Notes: generated by a model not told the origin, from the sequence alone. A DNA stretch of 40,005 nt from an uncultured Endozoicomonas sp. (GCA_900299555.1 OODV01000351.1:1-40005), one strand, 5' to 3'; positions 16,938 to 27,564 are shown, counted from the first letter of the stretch. Numbers and translations: made by a program.

Positions 16938-17285
16938 TCAATCGTCTCCGTTATTACATTTAACCGTGCATCAGCGATTAAGTGGTCTCTTTAATTCTTT
17001 ACAAAGCTTCAAAAAGAACACTAATTGAACCGAAGCACGTCACCATAGCAGAGAACAAAGTAACCTTTACAATATCCCTGAGATGGCTGCTTTCATACTG
17101 ACAGAACCATTTTGATCACAACAAAGCACCAAAACACTTCCACCAGGTCGAAAGGCGGAAATTGTAATCCTCCTTTCGATAAAACACAACCGCTCACAAA
17201 AAAATTCATGAACGGTTGTTTTTAGCTAAGGTCACATTAGACCAGAGCCCGGGTCATTAAAGAATCCGTAGATTCCTAAAAATGA
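16938..17285 (-). promoter_or_regulatory. rpmJ-rpsM spacer, putative alpha-operon leader with two hairpins
   Basis: No gene lies in this 348-base spacer between the spc and alpha blocks. On the minus strand two hairpins can form: 17186-17219 (11 bp, ACAACCGTTCA with TGAGCGGTTGT, one G-U pair, then GTTTTA) and 17148-17179 (TCGAAAGG with CCTTTCGA, plus two inner G-C pairs). The first could be a weak terminator or attenuator for the spc block. In E. coli S4 represses translation from the leader before rpsM; the equivalent pseudoknot should lie next to the start but I cannot establish it by eye. An internal alpha promoter probably also sits here. Confidence 0.5.
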
Positions 17286-17399
17286 TTAGCCCTGACGCTG
17301 TTTGTGACGCGGCTCCTGACAGATCACGCGCACATTACCCTTACGCTTGATGATCTTACAGTTGCGGCAGATTTTTTTAACCGACGCACGTACTTTCAT
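17286..17399 (-). CDS. rpmJ: 50S ribosomal protein L36
   Basis: This very short gene encodes 37 residues: [20 protein letters not shown] then [17 protein letters not shown]. It is a zinc-ribbon protein with ligands Cys11, Cys14, Cys27 and His32, the zinc-dependent form of L36 (E. coli L36 has 38 residues). It lies 31 bases after secY, the standard position. The stop is TAA at 17288-17286. Confidence 0.98.
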   Translation of the reverse strand: MKVRASVKKICRNCKIIKRKGNVRVICQEPRHKQRQG

Positions 17400-17430
17400 A
17401 ACTAACTCCACAACCGTTGCAGAACCTGGA

Positions 17431-18753
17431 TCAGCGGATCAGACCACCACCATAGCCCTTAAGATTGGATTTCTTCAGCAGCGACTCATACTGACTCGAC
17501 ATGAGATGCGACTGCACCTGCGCCATGGTATCCATCACCACGACTACCACGATCAACAGACTGGTACCACCCAGATAGAATGGCACGTTTGCCGAAACTA
17601 CCAGAAACTGTGGCAACAGACATACTGCTGTCATATAGAGAGCACCGAACATGGTCAGGCGAGTCAGGACACCATCGATATAGCGTGCAGATTGCTCACC
17701 AGGACGAATCCCGGGAATAAATGCACCTGACTTCTTCAGATTATCCGCCACATCTTTTGGATTAAAGACCAAGGCAGTATAGAAGAAGCAGAAAAAGATG
17801 ATGCCTGCCGAGAACAGTACGATGTTCAACGGCTGACCCGGACCCATCGCCAGAGCAATTTCCTGCAGCCACCCCATACCTTCACCCTGGCCGAACCACT
17901 GCGCAATGGACGCAGGGAACAACAACAGGCTTGAAGCAAAGATAGCTGGAATAACACCGGCCATATTCACTTTCAAAGGCAGGTGACTACTTTGAGCCGC
18001 AAACACCTTACGCCCTTGCTGACGCTTGGCATAGTTCACGGTAATCCGGCGCTGACCCCGTTCGATAAAGACCACAAATGCGATAATCGCTACCGCCAGA
18101 ATAGCAACGGCCAGTAACATCAGGATATTAACATCACCCTGACGTGCGGACTCGAAAGACCGCACAATCGCACTTGGAAGACCAGCGACAATACCTGCAA
18201 AGATAAGAATCGAAATACCGTTACCGATCCCCCGCTCAGTCACCTGTTCACCCAGCCACATCATAAAGACAGCACCAGTGACAAATGTAACAACGGCAAC
18301 AACATAAAAGCCGATGTCAGTACTGAACGCGACACCCTGATTGGCCAGACCGACAGTCATACCAGTACCCTGAACCAGGGCAAGGATTACGGTCAGGTAG
18401 CGGGTGTACTGGCTGATCTTGCGACGTCCGGACTCACCTTCCTTCTTGAGCTGCTCCAACTGCGGACTCACTACGCTCATCAACTGAACAATAATGGACG
18501 CCGAAATATAAGGCATGATACCAAGGGCCAGCACCGACATTCTCTCCAGCGCACCGCCAGAGAACATGTTGAACAGACCCAGAATAGTGCCTTCATTTTG
18601 TTGAAACATCCGAGCCAGCGCATCAGGATTGATACCCGGCACAGGGATGTGCGCACCGATCCTGTATACCAGGATCGCCAGAAACACGAACTTAACACGA
18701 GACCAAAGCTCGTTTAAGCCGCTTTGATTCCCAACAGGTAATGTCTTAGCCAT
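17431..18753 (-). CDS. secY: SecY, protein translocase channel
   Basis: SecY is the ten-helix channel of the Sec translocon in the inner membrane. The 440-residue product (E. coli 443) starts [20 protein letters not shown] and shows HIPVPGINP near the plug region, [13 protein letters not shown] in helix 2, the cytoplasmic loop [19 protein letters not shown] (SecA/ribosome contact) and the C-terminal loop [16 protein letters not shown]. It abuts rplO with no gap (stop of rplO at 18754). SecG is at 539-946; SecE lies elsewhere. Confidence 0.99.
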   Translation of the reverse strand: MAKTLPVGNQSGLNELWSRVKFVFLAILVYRIGAHIPVPGINPDALARMFQQNEGTILGLFNMFSGGALERMSVLALGIMPYISASIIVQLMSVVSPQLEQLKKEGESGRRKISQYTRYLTVILALVQGTGMTVGLANQGVAFSTDIGFYVVAVVTFVTGAVFMMWLGEQVTERGIGNGISILIFAGIVAGLPSAIVRSFESARQGDVNILMLLAVAILAVAIIAFVVFIERGQRRITVNYAKRQQGRKVFAAQSSHLPLKVNMAGVIPAIFASSLLLFPASIAQWFGQGEGMGWLQEIALAMGPGQPLNIVLFSAGIIFFCFFYTALVFNPKDVADNLKKSGAFIPGIRPGEQSARYIDGVLTRLTMFGALYMTAVCLLPQFLVVSANVPFYLGGTSLLIVVVVVMDTMAQVQSHLMSSQYESLLKKSNLKGYGGGLIR

Positions 18754-19188
18754 TTAGTCCTCGATCTTACCACCGGCAGCTTCAATCGCAGCACGGGCGC
18801 CTTTGGTAACAGCCAGACCTTTAATGGTGACTGCTTTAGCCAATTCGCCAGACAGTACCACTTTCGCACGCTGGATGCTACCGCCGACCAGGTCAGCAGC
18901 TTTCAGTGCTGTCAGGTCGATAACATCAGCCTCTACCTTGCTCAGTTCGTGCAGACGAATCTCAGCAGTGAAGCGCGCTTTGCGGGAAGTGAAGCCGTAC
19001 TTTGGCAGACGACGCTGCAGTGGCTGCTGACCGCCTTCGAAACCAGGCTTGACAGAACCACCGGAACGGGACTTCTGGCCTTTATGACCACGACCACAGG
19101 TCTTGCCCAGGCCGGAGCCAATGCCACGACCTACGCGCTTACCCTCTTTGCGGCTACCTTCAGCCGGGCTCAGAGTATTCAAACGCAT
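18754..19188 (-). CDS. rplO: 50S ribosomal protein L15
   Basis: L15 is an early-assembly 50S protein with an extended Gly/Arg-rich N-terminus that threads into 23S rRNA. The 144-residue product equals E. coli: [20 protein letters not shown], then [20 protein letters not shown] and [18 protein letters not shown]. It lies 1 base after rpmD and directly precedes secY. Confidence 0.99.
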   Translation of the reverse strand: MRLNTLSPAEGSRKEGKRVGRGIGSGLGKTCGRGHKGQKSRSGGSVKPGFEGGQQPLQRRLPKYGFTSRKARFTAEIRLHELSKVEADVIDLTALKAADLVGGSIQRAKVVLSGELAKAVTIKGLAVTKGARAAIEAAGGKIED

Positions 19189-19189
19189 A

Positions 19190-19375
19190 TTATTCTCCTT
19201 CTACCCGGACAAGGTAGGAAACCTTGTTGATCATGCCACGAACCGCTGGAGTGTCTTCCACTTCAACAGTGTGTCTGATACGACGCAGGCCCAAACCCCG
19301 TACGCAAGCCTTATGGCTTTCGAGGCGACCGCTGGTGCTCTTCAAGAGCGTCACTTTGATCATCTTCTTAGCCAT
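19190..19375 (-). CDS. rpmD: 50S ribosomal protein L30
   Basis: L30 is a small 50S protein that binds 5S-proximal rRNA. The 61-residue product (E. coli 59) has [40 protein letters not shown] and the [11 protein letters not shown] strand. It is 3 bases after rpsE and 1 base before rplO. Confidence 0.98.
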   Translation of the reverse strand: MAKKMIKVTLLKSTSGRLESHKACVRGLGLRRIRHTVEVEDTPAVRGMINKVSYLVRVEGE

Positions 19376-19378
19376 GAC

Positions 19379-19888
19379 TTACCCCAGGATGTCCTCAACC
19401 GCTTTGCCACGCTTGGCAGCAATACCTTCAGGAGAACGCATATCGCGCAGACCATTGAAAGTAGCACGAACCACGTTTACCGGATTGGTAGAACCGTAGC
19501 ACTTGGCCAGTACGTTGTGTACACCAGCAACTTCCAGAACCGCACGCATAGCACCACCGGCGATTACACCAGTACCAGCAGATGCAGGCTGCATGTAAAC
19601 CTTGGAAGCACCATGACGCGCCTTCACTGGGTACTGCAGGGTGTCGCCATTCAGGTCAACATTAATCATGTTGCGACGGGCAGCTTCCATAGCCTTCTGG
19701 ATTGCAACTGGCACTTCACGGGCCTTACCGCGACCAAAGCCAACCTTACCCTTACCGTCACCAACAACAGTCAGCGCTGTGAAGCCGAAGATACGACCAC
19801 CTTTCACCACTTTGGCTACTCGGTTAACCTGCACCAGCTTCTCAATCAAACCTTCGTCGTTGTTACTTTTACGATCATCTCTTGCCAT
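19379..19888 (-). CDS. rpsE: 30S ribosomal protein S5
   Basis: S5 lies at the mRNA entry and contributes to decoding accuracy with S4. The 169-residue product (E. coli 167) has the double-stranded-RNA-binding-type N-terminal domain ([39 protein letters not shown]) and the C-terminal fold with [19 protein letters not shown]. It is 11 bases after rplR. Confidence 0.99.
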   Translation of the reverse strand: MARDDRKSNNDEGLIEKLVQVNRVAKVVKGGRIFGFTALTVVGDGKGKVGFGRGKAREVPVAIQKAMEAARRNMINVDLNGDTLQYPVKARHGASKVYMQPASAGTGVIAGGAMRAVLEVAGVHNVLAKCYGSTNPVNVVRATFNGLRDMRSPEGIAAKRGKAVEDILG

Positions 19889-19899
19889 GACGCCTACCC

Positions 19900-20250
19900 T
19901 CAGAATTCCAGTCCGGCATCACGGGCAGCATCGGCAAGCGCCTTTACACGACCGTGATATTTGAAACCAGAGCGGTCAAACGCCACCTTGGTCACACCTG
20001 CAGCCTTGGCGCGCTCAGCAATCAGAGCACCCACTTTTTTGGCAGCATCAACATTACCGGTAGCATCGCTACGCAGCTCTTTTTCAACAGTGGAGGCAGT
20101 TGCCAGCACTTTGTCGCCCTGTGGAGCGATGACCTGCGCATAGATGTGGCGAGGCGTACGATGAATGCTCAGACGAACAGCACCCAGTTCACGCATCTTA
20201 ACCCTTGCACGAAGGGCACGACGCAGGCGAGAAGATTTCTTATCCATCAT
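19900..20250 (-). CDS. rplR: 50S ribosomal protein L18
   Basis: L18 binds 5S rRNA and brings it into the central protuberance with L5. The 116-residue product (E. coli 117) begins with the basic tail [19 protein letters not shown] and has [20 protein letters not shown] and [20 protein letters not shown]. It lies 14 bases after rplF. Confidence 0.99.
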   Translation of the reverse strand: MMDKKSSRLRRALRARVKMRELGAVRLSIHRTPRHIYAQVIAPQGDKVLATASTVEKELRSDATGNVDAAKKVGALIAERAKAAGVTKVAFDRSGFKYHGRVKALADAARDAGLEF

Positions 20251-20264
20251 GATCTCACCCTACC

Positions 20265-20798
20265 TTATTTCTTCTTGGCTTCTTTGCGACGAACACGTTC
20301 GTCAGCATAGCGAACACCCTTGCCCTTATAAGGCTCAGGACGACGGAATTCACGAATTTCCGCAGCAACCTGTCCTACCAACTGCTTATCAATCCCTCTT
20401 ACCAGGATTTCAGTCTGGGTAGGCGTTTCTGCTGTCACACCCGCCGGCAGAGCGTACTCAACCGGATGAGAGAAGCCCAGGTTCAAAGTCAGGGTGGTAC
20501 CCTTAGCCTGTGCACGATAACCAACACCGACCAGCTGCAGCTTCTTCTCGAAACCTGCAGTAACACCAGTCACCATGTTGTTAACCAGTGCACGGGTAGT
20601 ACCCGCCAAAGCACGAGAGTGCTTAGCACCATCACGTGGAGCAAACGTCAGAACGTTTTCTTCCTGAGCCACTTCGACATTAGCATGAACGCTAAGTTCC
20701 AGTTGCCCCTTAGATCCCTTGATTACCAGGATCTGGCCATTGCGCTTAATCTCTACACCAGCAGGGATAGCAACAGGGCTTTTGGCTACTCGAGACAT
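20265..20798 (-). CDS. rplF: 50S ribosomal protein L6
   Basis: L6 lies near the factor-binding site at the base of the L7/L12 stalk. The 177-residue product equals E. coli, with two duplicated alpha/beta domains: [20 protein letters not shown] in the first and the signature [16 protein letters not shown] in the second. It is 12 bases after rpsH. Confidence 0.99.
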   Translation of the reverse strand: MSRVAKSPVAIPAGVEIKRNGQILVIKGSKGQLELSVHANVEVAQEENVLTFAPRDGAKHSRALAGTTRALVNNMVTGVTAGFEKKLQLVGVGYRAQAKGTTLTLNLGFSHPVEYALPAGVTAETPTQTEILVRGIDKQLVGQVAAEIREFRRPEPYKGKGVRYADERVRRKEAKKK

Positions 20799-20810
20799 AT
20801 TACCCCTCCC

Positions 20811-21203
20811 TTAGAACACAGTGCAGAGAACTTCACCACCAACACCGGCTGCACGAGCAGCACGATCGGTCATTACACCTTTGTTGGTAGAAACAATAGC
20901 AATACCCAGACCACCGTTAACCTTTGGCAGTGCTTCCTTGCCAGCGTATGCACGCAGACCTGGACGACTAGCACGCTTCAGGTTTTCGATGACAGGTCTG
21001 CCTTCGAAGTATTTCAATTCAATGACCAGCTCAGCTTTAGCTTCACCGGCAACTTTATAGTCAGCGATGAAACCCTCATCCTTCAAAACCGCTGCTACTG
21101 CAGCCTTGATTTTGGAAGATGGCATGCTGACAGAGGCGTGCTCTGCCATTTGGGCATTACGGATACGAGTTAGCATATCTGCTAACGGGTCCTGCATACT
21201 CAT
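20811..21203 (-). CDS. rpsH: 30S ribosomal protein S8
   Basis: S8 binds helix 21 of 16S rRNA, and in E. coli also represses spc-operon translation by binding the rplE start region. The 130-residue product equals E. coli: [39 protein letters not shown] and [18 protein letters not shown]. It is 29 bases after rpsN. Confidence 0.99.
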   Translation of the reverse strand: MSMQDPLADMLTRIRNAQMAEHASVSMPSSKIKAAVAAVLKDEGFIADYKVAGEAKAELVIELKYFEGRPVIENLKRASRPGLRAYAGKEALPKVNGGLGIAIVSTNKGVMTDRAARAAGVGGEVLCTVF

Positions 21204-21232
21204 TATCTATATCTCCTGAAGATGAAATGCGC

Positions 21233-21538
21233 TTACCAGCTGGCCTTAACCAGACCTGGAACATCACCACGCATGGCGGCTTCACGCAGCTTGATACGGC
21301 TCAGGCCGAACTTGCGCAGAACGCCATGAGGACGACCAGTAATGCGGCAACGGTTACGCAGACGCGCCTTGCTGGCATCACGTGGCTGCTTCTGCAGTGC
21401 AACCTGTGCATCCCAACGCTCATCTTCAGTGCTGTTAGGATTCTTGATCACAGCTTTCAGCTGTGCACGCTTTTGCGCATATTTAGCAACGGTTTGCTGA
21501 CGCTTCAACTCCCGCTGCTTCATGGATATCTTTGCCAT
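21233..21538 (-). CDS. rpsN: 30S ribosomal protein S14, zinc-free type
   Basis: S14 is in the 30S head beside S3 and S10. The 101-residue product equals E. coli length and has [20 protein letters not shown] near the C-terminus. The short zinc-binding paralogue has paired CxxC motifs; they are absent here, so this is the zinc-independent form, in contrast to the zinc-dependent L36 downstream. It lies 16 bases after rplE. Confidence 0.99.
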   Translation of the reverse strand: MAKISMKQRELKRQQTVAKYAQKRAQLKAVIKNPNSTEDERWDAQVALQKQPRDASKARLRNRCRITGRPHGVLRKFGLSRIKLREAAMRGDVPGLVKASW

Positions 21539-21554
21539 AAAACTCGTACCTGCT

Positions 21555-22094
21555 TCAGTTACGGAATGGGAAGTTGAAAGCCTTCAGAAGAGCGCGGCCT
21601 TCATCGTCATTCTTGGCAGTAGTGGTCAGAGTAATGTCCAGACCGCGAAGAGTGTCGATTTTATCGTAATCAACTTCTGGGAAGATGATCTGCTCTTTAA
21701 CACCCATGCTGTAGTTGCCACGACCGTCAAAAGACTTAGGGCTCAGACCGCGGAAGTCACGTACACGTGGCAGCGCAATGTCAACCAGACGCTCAAGAAA
21801 CTCATACATGCGATCGCTACGCAGAGTCACTTTAACACCGATTGGCCAGCCTTCACGTACCTTAAAGCCTGCAACAGAGTTACGTGCTTTGGTCACTACT
21901 GCTTTCTGACCGGCAATTTTTTCCATATCAGCAACAGCATGCTCGATGACTTTCTTGTCACCGATCGCTTCACCCACACCCATGTTCAGAGTGATTTTAG
22001 TGATGCGAGGTGCTTCGTGAACATTCTTCACACCCAGCTCTTCTTTGAGCTTAGGCAGAATTTCTTCACGATATTTGGTTTTAAAATTCGCCAT
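21555..22094 (-). CDS. rplE: 50S ribosomal protein L5
   Basis: L5 binds 5S rRNA with L18 and forms an intersubunit bridge to S13. The 179-residue product equals E. coli: [39 protein letters not shown] and [20 protein letters not shown]. It is 10 bases after rplX. In E. coli S8 represses translation here; I cannot verify the S8-binding structure by eye. Confidence 0.99.
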   Translation of the reverse strand: MANFKTKYREEILPKLKEELGVKNVHEAPRITKITLNMGVGEAIGDKKVIEHAVADMEKIAGQKAVVTKARNSVAGFKVREGWPIGVKVTLRSDRMYEFLERLVDIALPRVRDFRGLSPKSFDGRGNYSMGVKEQIIFPEVDYDKIDTLRGLDITLTTTAKNDDEGRALLKAFNFPFRN

Positions 22095-22104
22095 TTTTCA
22101 CCCC

Positions 22105-22422
22105 TTACGCGTCAACAGGCTTGCCGTTAGACTTGAATACGCGCTGCTTTTTACCTTCTTCAGAGATGGTAAAGCCAACACGATCAGCCTTGTTGGTTTC
22201 AGGGTTCAGAACCGCAACGTTAGAAGCCTGGATAGCAGCTTCTTTCTCAACGATTCCACCAGGGGTGCCCAGCATCGGGTTAGGCTTCTGATGCTTCTTC
22301 ATCATATTGATGCCAGAAACAATCAGTTTGCCGTCAGCACGAACGGTTTGCACTTTACCGCGCTTACCCTTGTCCTTGCCGGCAATTACGATGACTTCGT
22401 CATCACGACGGATCTTTTTCAT
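22105..22422 (-). CDS. rplX: 50S ribosomal protein L24
   Basis: L24 initiates 50S assembly and lies by the exit tunnel. The 105-residue product (E. coli 104) has the KOW motif in [19 protein letters not shown], followed by [15 protein letters not shown] and [17 protein letters not shown]. It is 12 bases after rplN. Confidence 0.99.
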   Translation of the reverse strand: MKKIRRDDEVIVIAGKDKGKRGKVQTVRADGKLIVSGINMMKKHQKPNPMLGTPGGIVEKEAAIQASNVAVLNPETNKADRVGFTISEEGKKQRVFKSNGKPVDA

Positions 22423-22434
22423 GATCTGCTCCCG

Positions 22435-22803
22435 TTACAGTACTTCTGGGGCCAGTGAGATAATCTTCATGAACTGCTCACCGCGCAGTTCACGAGTCAC
22501 TGGTCCAAAGATACGGGTACCGATAGGCTGCAGGTTAGCGTTCAGAAGAACGGCCGCATTGCTATCGAATTTGATCAGGGAACCGTCTGGACGACGAACA
22601 CCTTTACGGGTACGAACAACAACAGCGTTCATCACCTGGCCTTTTTTGACCTTACCGCGAGGAATTGCTTCCTTAACGGATACTTTGATGATGTCACCGA
22701 TATGTGCGTAACGGCGATGGGATCCACCCAGCACCTTGATACACTGAACTCGACGGGCGCCGCTGTTATCAGCGACTTCGAGTTGACTTTCTGTCTGGAT
22801 CAT
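22435..22803 (-). CDS. rplN: 50S ribosomal protein L14
   Basis: L14 lies on the 50S interface and is the binding site of the silencing factor RsfS. The 122-residue product (E. coli 123) starts [20 protein letters not shown] and has [20 protein letters not shown] and [13 protein letters not shown]. It is the first gene of the spc block; the 127-base spacer upstream should hold the spc promoter. Confidence 0.99.
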   Translation of the reverse strand: MIQTESQLEVADNSGARRVQCIKVLGGSHRRYAHIGDIIKVSVKEAIPRGKVKKGQVMNAVVVRTRKGVRRPDGSLIKFDSNAAVLLNANLQPIGTRIFGPVTRELRGEQFMKIISLAPEVL

Positions 22804-22930
22804 TGCTTATTCTCCAAGCCCAAACTGCAGACGGGTACTTGCCGGCTTTCATAGAAACAGCCGATCCTGCAGACCAATTAACAGCCTGCCGGACCGGCCA
22901 TCATTAACTCAAGCCCAAAGCACCAATGCC
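22804..22930 (-). promoter_or_regulatory. rpsQ-rplN spacer, putative spc promoter region
   Basis: This 127-base gap marks the S10/spc boundary, where E. coli carries the spc promoter. On the minus strand a weak candidate reads TTGGTC, 18 bases, TATGAA. The gap also has a 10-base direct repeat CAAGCCCAAA (22815-22824 and 22910-22919) near its two ends and a short GC-rich inverted repeat between them (GCCGG/CCGGC). No terminator is visible, so read-through from the S10 promoter is likely. Confidence 0.4.
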
Positions 22931-23194
22931 TTAGATCTGAGTGGCACGCTCATCAATAGATACAAGCGCAAACGTCTTGCTCTTTGACAGAGGACGCGTC
23001 TCTTTGATGGTTACAACGTCGCCCATACGGCATTCGTTGTTTTCATCATGAGCGTGCAACTTGGTGGACCGCTTAACGATTTTACCGTAGAGCGGATGCT
23101 TTACCCGGCGCTCAATGAGAACAGTGACGGTTTTATCCATCTTGTCACTCACGACCTTACCGGTCAGGGTACGGACCTTCTTGTCTTCAGCCAT
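22931..23194 (-). CDS. rpsQ: 30S ribosomal protein S17
   Basis: S17 is a primary 16S rRNA binder with an OB fold. The 87-residue product (E. coli 84) has [40 protein letters not shown] and [16 protein letters not shown]. It is 1 base after rpmC and ends the S10 block. Confidence 0.99.
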   Translation of the reverse strand: MAEDKKVRTLTGKVVSDKMDKTVTVLIERRVKHPLYGKIVKRSTKLHAHDENNECRMGDVVTIKETRPLSKSKTFALVSIDERATQI

Positions 23195-23195
23195 C

Positions 23196-23390
23196 TTATG
23201 CTCCTGCCTTTTGGTTCAGGATGGTTTTCACACGAGCGATGTCGCGCTTAACCTGCTTCAGCAGATGGCTCTGACCGAGCTGGCCAGTAGCTTTCTGCAT
23301 ACGGAAGTTAAACTGATCCCGCAGCAGAGAGAGAAGCTCAGCATTGAGCTCCTCTACAGACTTTTCACGCAGTTCAGCAGCTTTCATCAC
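23196..23390 (-). CDS. rpmC: 50S ribosomal protein L29
   Basis: L29 sits at the tunnel exit beside L23 and is part of the docking site for trigger factor and SRP. The 64-residue helical hairpin (E. coli 63) reads [20 protein letters not shown] and later [20 protein letters not shown]. Its start overlaps the rplP stop by 4 bases (ATGA-type overlap), so translation is coupled. Confidence 0.98.
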   Translation of the reverse strand: MMKAAELREKSVEELNAELLSLLRDQFNFRMQKATGQLGQSHLLKQVKRDIARVKTILNQKAGA

Positions 23391-23800
23391 ATTACGCTCC
23401 GCTTAACGAAGGCAGTTTCCAGCGGCAGCTTGGCTGCAGCAAGAGCAAAAGCTTCACGAGCCAGCTCTTCGGACACACCTTCCATCTCATAGAGAACGCG
23501 ACCTGGTTGAATCTGGCACACCCAGTATTCCACGTTACCCTTACCTTTACCCTGACGAACCTCAAGAGGCTTACCGGTAATCGGCTTGTCAGGGAAGACG
23601 CGGATCCAGATTTTACCGCCACGTTTAATGTGACGGGTCATGGCACGACGAGCCGCCTCAATCTGGCGAGCTGTTATACGTCCACGACCGATTGCTTTCA
23701 ATGCGTATTCGCCGAAGCTAACCTTGGAGCCGCGGAGTGCCAGACCACGATTGCGGCCTTTTTGCTGCTTACGAAATTTCGTACGCTTAGGCTGTAACAT
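23387..23800 (-). CDS. rplP: 50S ribosomal protein L16
   Basis: L16 helps place A-site tRNA and is added late in 50S assembly. The 137-residue product (E. coli 136) starts [20 protein letters not shown] and has the conserved [20 protein letters not shown] and [20 protein letters not shown]. It overlaps rpmC by 4 bases and follows rpsC by 11. Confidence 0.99.
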   Translation of the reverse strand: MLQPKRTKFRKQQKGRNRGLALRGSKVSFGEYALKAIGRGRITARQIEAARRAMTRHIKRGGKIWIRVFPDKPITGKPLEVRQGKGKGNVEYWVCQIQPGRVLYEMEGVSEELAREAFALAAAKLPLETAFVKRSVM

Positions 23801-23811
23801 TTCCGCGCTCC

Positions 23812-24513
23812 TTAGCTCTTAGCCTGACGTTTCTTAGGACGACGAGCTGGCTGCTCTTTAGGGGCCTCAACGGTTGGCGCCATGCCACCGATAACTTCAC
23901 CCTTAAAGATCCAGACCTTCACACCCAGAATACCGTAAGTGGTCAGCGCTTCGTAATGTGCGTAGTCGATGTCTGCACGCAGAGTGTGCAGCGGAACACG
24001 ACCTTCACGATACCATTCAGTACGTGCGATTTCAGCACCACCAAGACGACCGCTCAACTGAATTTTGATACCCTTGGCACCCAGACGCATTGCATTCTGC
24101 ACAGAGCGCTTCATGGCACGACGGAACATCACACGACGCTCCAGCTGGCCAGCGATGCTCTGAGCCACCAGCATGGCATTCAGTTCAGGCTTGCGGATTT
24201 CTTCAATGTTGATATGCACAGGCACGCCCATCATTTTGGACACAGCCTGACGCAGCTTCTCAACGTCTTCACCCTTCTTACCAATCACGATACCTGGACG
24301 GGCAGTGTGAATGGTTACGCGAGCGCTTTGAGCTGGACGCTGAATTTCAACATGGCTTACAGAAGCATTTTTCAGCTTCGTTTCAATGAAACTGCGCACC
24401 GCCAGGTCAGCATTCAGCTTGTCAGCGTAATCGCTGCCATCTGCAAACCAGACTGAACGGTGGGGCTTTACGATGCCCAGGCGAATTCCATTAGGATGTA
24501 CTTTCTGACCCAT
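23812..24513 (-). CDS. rpsC: 30S ribosomal protein S3
   Basis: S3 surrounds the mRNA entry tunnel with S4 and S5 and contributes helicase activity. The 233-residue product equals E. coli. It starts [20 protein letters not shown] and has the KH-type domain with the GxxG loop in [16 protein letters not shown], then the C-terminal [20 protein letters not shown]. The tail is basic. It lies 11 bases after rplV. Confidence 0.99.
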   Translation of the reverse strand: MGQKVHPNGIRLGIVKPHRSVWFADGSDYADKLNADLAVRSFIETKLKNASVSHVEIQRPAQSARVTIHTARPGIVIGKKGEDVEKLRQAVSKMMGVPVHINIEEIRKPELNAMLVAQSIAGQLERRVMFRRAMKRSVQNAMRLGAKGIKIQLSGRLGGAEIARTEWYREGRVPLHTLRADIDYAHYEALTTYGILGVKVWIFKGEVIGGMAPTVEAPKEQPARRPKKRQAKS

Positions 24514-24524
24514 CTGACCGCTCC

Positions 24525-24860
24525 TTAGACCTCTGCAACCTTAACCGTAATATGGCAAGACCGCTTCAGAATGCGATCAGCACGACCCTTGGCACGTGGA
24601 CGAATGCGCTTCATAGTCATGCCTTCGTCGACGAAGACAGTAGAGACTTTCAGCTCATCGATATCCATGCCGTCATTGTGCTCAGCGTTTGCAATAGCAG
24701 ACTCAAGCACTTTCTTAACCAGAACTGCAGCCTTTTTCGGGCTGTAGCTCAGGAGATCCAGGGCTTCGCCAACTGCCTTCCCGCGGATCTGGTCAGCGAC
24801 CAGACGCGCTTTCTGGGCAGAAATGCGAGCGCCTTTATGCATAGCAGCAACTTCTTTCAT
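24525..24860 (-). CDS. rplV: 50S ribosomal protein L22
   Basis: L22 lines the exit tunnel; its long beta hairpin is a macrolide-resistance hotspot. The 111-residue product (E. coli 110) has [33 protein letters not shown] and the hairpin region [20 protein letters not shown]. Hairpin sequence and length look normal. It is 12 bases after rpsS. Confidence 0.99.
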   Translation of the reverse strand: MKEVAAMHKGARISAQKARLVADQIRGKAVGEALDLLSYSPKKAAVLVKKVLESAIANAEHNDGMDIDELKVSTVFVDEGMTMKRIRPRAKGRADRILKRSCHITVKVAEV

Positions 24861-24872
24861 TTCTATACCCTC

Positions 24873-25151
24873 TTAGCGCTTCTTGGCCTTCTTGTCTGCT
24901 GCGTGACCGCGATAAGTACGGGTTGCAGCAAACTCACCCAGCTTGTGGCCAACCATGTCCTCAGTAACGAAGACTGGTACGTGCTGACGACCGTTGTGAA
25001 CAGCCAGAGTCAGACCAACCATAGTTGGGATAATCATGGAGCGGCGAGACCAGGTCTTGATCGGACGCTTGTTGCCGCTTTCAGCCGCTTCTTCGACTTT
25101 CTTCAGCAGGTGAAGGTCGATGAATGGGCCTTTTTTCAATGAACGTGGCAC
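24873..25151 (-). CDS. rpsS: 30S ribosomal protein S19
   Basis: S19 pairs with S13 in the 30S head. The 92-residue product equals E. coli: [40 protein letters not shown] and [20 protein letters not shown]. It lies 21 bases after rplB. Confidence 0.99.
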   Translation of the reverse strand: MPRSLKKGPFIDLHLLKKVEEAAESGNKRPIKTWSRRSMIIPTMVGLTLAVHNGRQHVPVFVTEDMVGHKLGEFAATRTYRGHAADKKAKKR

Positions 25152-25172
25152 TATCGTATCCTCTCTCTAGGC

Positions 25173-26000
25173 TTACTTCGCGCTGCGACGACGTACGATC
25201 ATTTTGTCCGTACGCTTGTTGGAACGAGTCTTACGACCCTTAGTCGGAACACCCCATGGCGTCACAGGATGACGACCACCGGAAGTACGACCTTCACCAC
25301 CACCATGTGGGTGATCTACCGGGTTCATGGCAACACCACGAACGGTCGGACGCACACCACGCCAGCGCTTAGCACCCGCTTTACCCAGAGAGCGCAGGTT
25401 GTGCTCACTGTTAGAGACTTCGCCCAGAGTGGCGCGACAGTCAGCCAATACTTTACGCATTTCACCGGAACGCAGACGCAGAGTAACGTAAGCACCGTCA
25501 CGAGCGACCAGCTGGGCAGAAGCACCAGCACTGCGAATCATCTGAGCACCTTTACCAGGCTTCATTTCTACACAGTGTACAATGGAACCCTGTGGAATAT
25601 TGCGCAGAGGCAGAGTATTACCAGCTTTAATCGGGGCATGCACACCGGAGAACAACTCATCACCGGCTTTCACGCCTTTAGGCGCGATAATGTAACGACG
25701 CTCACCATCCATGTATTTCAACAGGGCGATGTGCGCAGTACGGTTTGGATCGTATTCCAGACGCTCAACAACAGCTGGAATGCCGTCCTTATTGCGACGA
25801 AAATCTACGATACGGTAGTGCTGCTTGTGACCACCCCCGCGATGACGGGTAGTGATGCGACCAGCATTGTTGCGACCACCAGTCTTGCCTTTCTTTTCCA
25901 CCAGAGGCGCGTATGGGCGGCCCTTATGGAGGTCAGGGTTAACTACCTTGACAACGAAGCGGCGACCTGGAGAAGTCGGCTTGCATTTGATAACTGCCAT
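25173..26000 (-). CDS. rplB: 50S ribosomal protein L2
   Basis: L2 is required for subunit association and peptidyl-transferase structure. The 275-residue product (E. coli 273) has [20 protein letters not shown], the [20 protein letters not shown] segment, and the conserved [20 protein letters not shown] whose His corresponds to the functionally important His229 of E. coli. It is 11 bases after rplW. Confidence 0.99.
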   Translation of the reverse strand: MAVIKCKPTSPGRRFVVKVVNPDLHKGRPYAPLVEKKGKTGGRNNAGRITTRHRGGGHKQHYRIVDFRRNKDGIPAVVERLEYDPNRTAHIALLKYMDGERRYIIAPKGVKAGDELFSGVHAPIKAGNTLPLRNIPQGSIVHCVEMKPGKGAQMIRSAGASAQLVARDGAYVTLRLRSGEMRKVLADCRATLGEVSNSEHNLRSLGKAGAKRWRGVRPTVRGVAMNPVDHPHGGGEGRTSGGRHPVTPWGVPTKGRKTRSNKRTDKMIVRRRSAK

Positions 26001-26011
26001 TCTCTAGCTCC

Positions 26012-26308
26012 TTATTCCGCGTCCGCGAAGTCAATTTCCTGACCCTGCTCCAGGCTGACGTAAGCCTTTTTCCAGTCTGAGCGCTGGCCCATACCGAAAC
26101 GAGTACGCTTAGTCTTGCCCTTAACAACGGCAGTCCTGACAGCTTTAACGCTGACTTCAAACAGCTGCTCAACAGCTTTTTTGATTTCGAGCTTGGTTGC
26201 GTCCTTAGCTACCTTGAAGACGTACTGGTTATGCTCTTCAGCAACGACAGTGGCCTTCTCGGAAATGTGCGGACCAAGCAGAACTTTAAAAATACGTTCC
26301 TGGTTCAT
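26012..26308 (-). CDS. rplW: 50S ribosomal protein L23
   Basis: L23 is the main tunnel-exit contact for trigger factor and SRP. The 98-residue product (E. coli 100) has [40 protein letters not shown] and [18 protein letters not shown]. Its start overlaps the rplD stop by 4 bases, indicating coupled translation. Confidence 0.99.
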   Translation of the reverse strand: MNQERIFKVLLGPHISEKATVVAEEHNQYVFKVAKDATKLEIKKAVEQLFEVSVKAVRTAVVKGKTKRTRFGMGQRSDWKKAYVSLEQGQEIDFADAE

Positions 26309-26907
26309 CCCAGCATCTCCTCGAACTTCTTGATGGCAGACACGGTCATCACGACTTTCTCGTGAGCAACCAGGCTAACCGGATCAATACCCTGCACGTC
26401 ACGAACATCCACGTGAGGAATGTTGCGAGCGGCCAGATAAATGTTCTGATCTACTTCATCAGCAACGATCAACGCGCCGTTAGCATTCAGTTCATTCAAC
26501 TTGGCAACAACCAGTTTGGTCTTTGGAGATTCAACAGCGAACTGCTCAACCACCACCAGACGCTCCTGACGAACCAGCTCGGACAAGATGGAGCGCAGCG
26601 CTGCGCGATACATCTTCTTGTTCAGCTTTTGAGCATGATTCTGTGGTTTGGCAGCAAACGTCTTGCCGCCCCCGCGCCACAGTGGGCTGCGGATAGTACC
26701 GGCGCGTGCACGACCGGAACCTTTTTGACGCCAGGGCTTACGACCACCGCCACTTACGTCGCTGCGGTTTTTCTGAGCTCTGGTACCTTGACGCGCACCG
26801 GCCATGAATGCAACAACCGCCTGGTGAACCAGGGTTTCGTTGAATTCAGTACCAAAAGTCACGTCTGAGACCTGAACGGCACCTGCACCGTTTACCTTCA
26901 GTTCCAT
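26305..26907 (-). CDS. rplD: 50S ribosomal protein L4
   Basis: L4 forms part of the tunnel constriction. In E. coli and many gammaproteobacteria it also represses the S10 operon by binding the leader and stabilising a NusA-dependent pause. The 200-residue product (E. coli 201) has [40 protein letters not shown] and the tunnel loop between them. It is 12 bases after rplC. The short proximal leader before rpsJ (see promoter) bears on whether autoregulation is kept. Confidence 0.99.
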   Translation of the reverse strand: MELKVNGAGAVQVSDVTFGTEFNETLVHQAVVAFMAGARQGTRAQKNRSDVSGGGRKPWRQKGSGRARAGTIRSPLWRGGGKTFAAKPQNHAQKLNKKMYRAALRSILSELVRQERLVVVEQFAVESPKTKLVVAKLNELNANGALIVADEVDQNIYLAARNIPHVDVRDVQGIDPVSLVAHEKVVMTVSAIKKFEEMLG

Positions 26908-26919
26908 TGTCTAATCCCC

Positions 26920-27564
26920 TCAGGCGGCAGCAGCAGCTTTAACCGCTGGTTTAACGATAACGTCAGCACCGGTAGCACCAGGTACTGCGCCCTTAACCAG
27001 CAGCAGGTTACGCTCGCTATCAACACGAACGATTTCCAGGGACTGTACGGTCACTTTTTCAGCACCCATATGTCCAGCCATTTTCTTGCCTTTGAAGACA
27101 CGACCAGGAGTCTGACACTGACCAATAGAGCCAGGTGCACGGTGAGACAGAGAGTTACCGTGAGTCGCGTCCTGCATACGGAAGTTGTAGCGTTTGATAA
27201 CGCCCTGGAACCCCTTACCCTTGGACTGACCGGTAACGTCTACTTTCTGACCATCTGCAAACAGATCCACACCGATAACGTCGCCAACACTGTAAGAAGC
27301 GTCTGCATCGATTCGGAATTCCCAGAGACCAGATCCAGCTTCAACGCCTGCTTTGGCGAAGTGGCCAGCTTCTGGCTTACTCAGACGGCTGCTTTTCTTG
27401 CTACCAGAAGTCACCTGAATTGCTGTGTATCCATCGGTTTCCAGGGTTTTAACCTGGGTAACGCGGTTTGGATCTACTTCAATTACGGTAACTGGTATGG
27501 AAGCACCGTCTTCGGTGAAAACACGGGTCATACCGCGTTTCTTGCCGACTAATCCAATAGTCAT
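26920..27564 (-). CDS. rplC: 50S ribosomal protein L3
   Basis: L3 starts 50S assembly and reaches toward the peptidyl-transferase centre. The 214-residue product (E. coli 209) starts [20 protein letters not shown] and has the conserved [20 protein letters not shown] followed by [13 protein letters not shown]; the Gln-rich loop is where PrmB methylates the E. coli protein. The C-terminus is extended by an Ala-rich tail (KAAAAA). The start has AGAGAGG upstream. The 101-base spacer from rpsJ is longer than in E. coli and carries a palindrome. Confidence 0.99.
   Translation of the reverse strand: MTIGLVGKKRGMTRVFTEDGASIPVTVIEVDPNRVTQVKTLETDGYTAIQVTSGSKKSSRLSKPEAGHFAKAGVEAGSGLWEFRIDADASYSVGDVIGVDLFADGQKVDVTGQSKGKGFQGVIKRYNFRMQDATHGNSLSHRAPGSIGQCQTPGRVFKGKKMAGHMGAEKVTVQSLEIVRVDSERNLLLVKGAVPGATGADVIVKPAVKAAAAA

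Noticed and set aside
19103-19957. 284-codon plus-strand frame opposite rplO-rpmD-rpsE
   Set aside because: The longest antisense frame in the ribosomal cluster, but it spans several gene borders and its reading follows the GC bias of the real genes.
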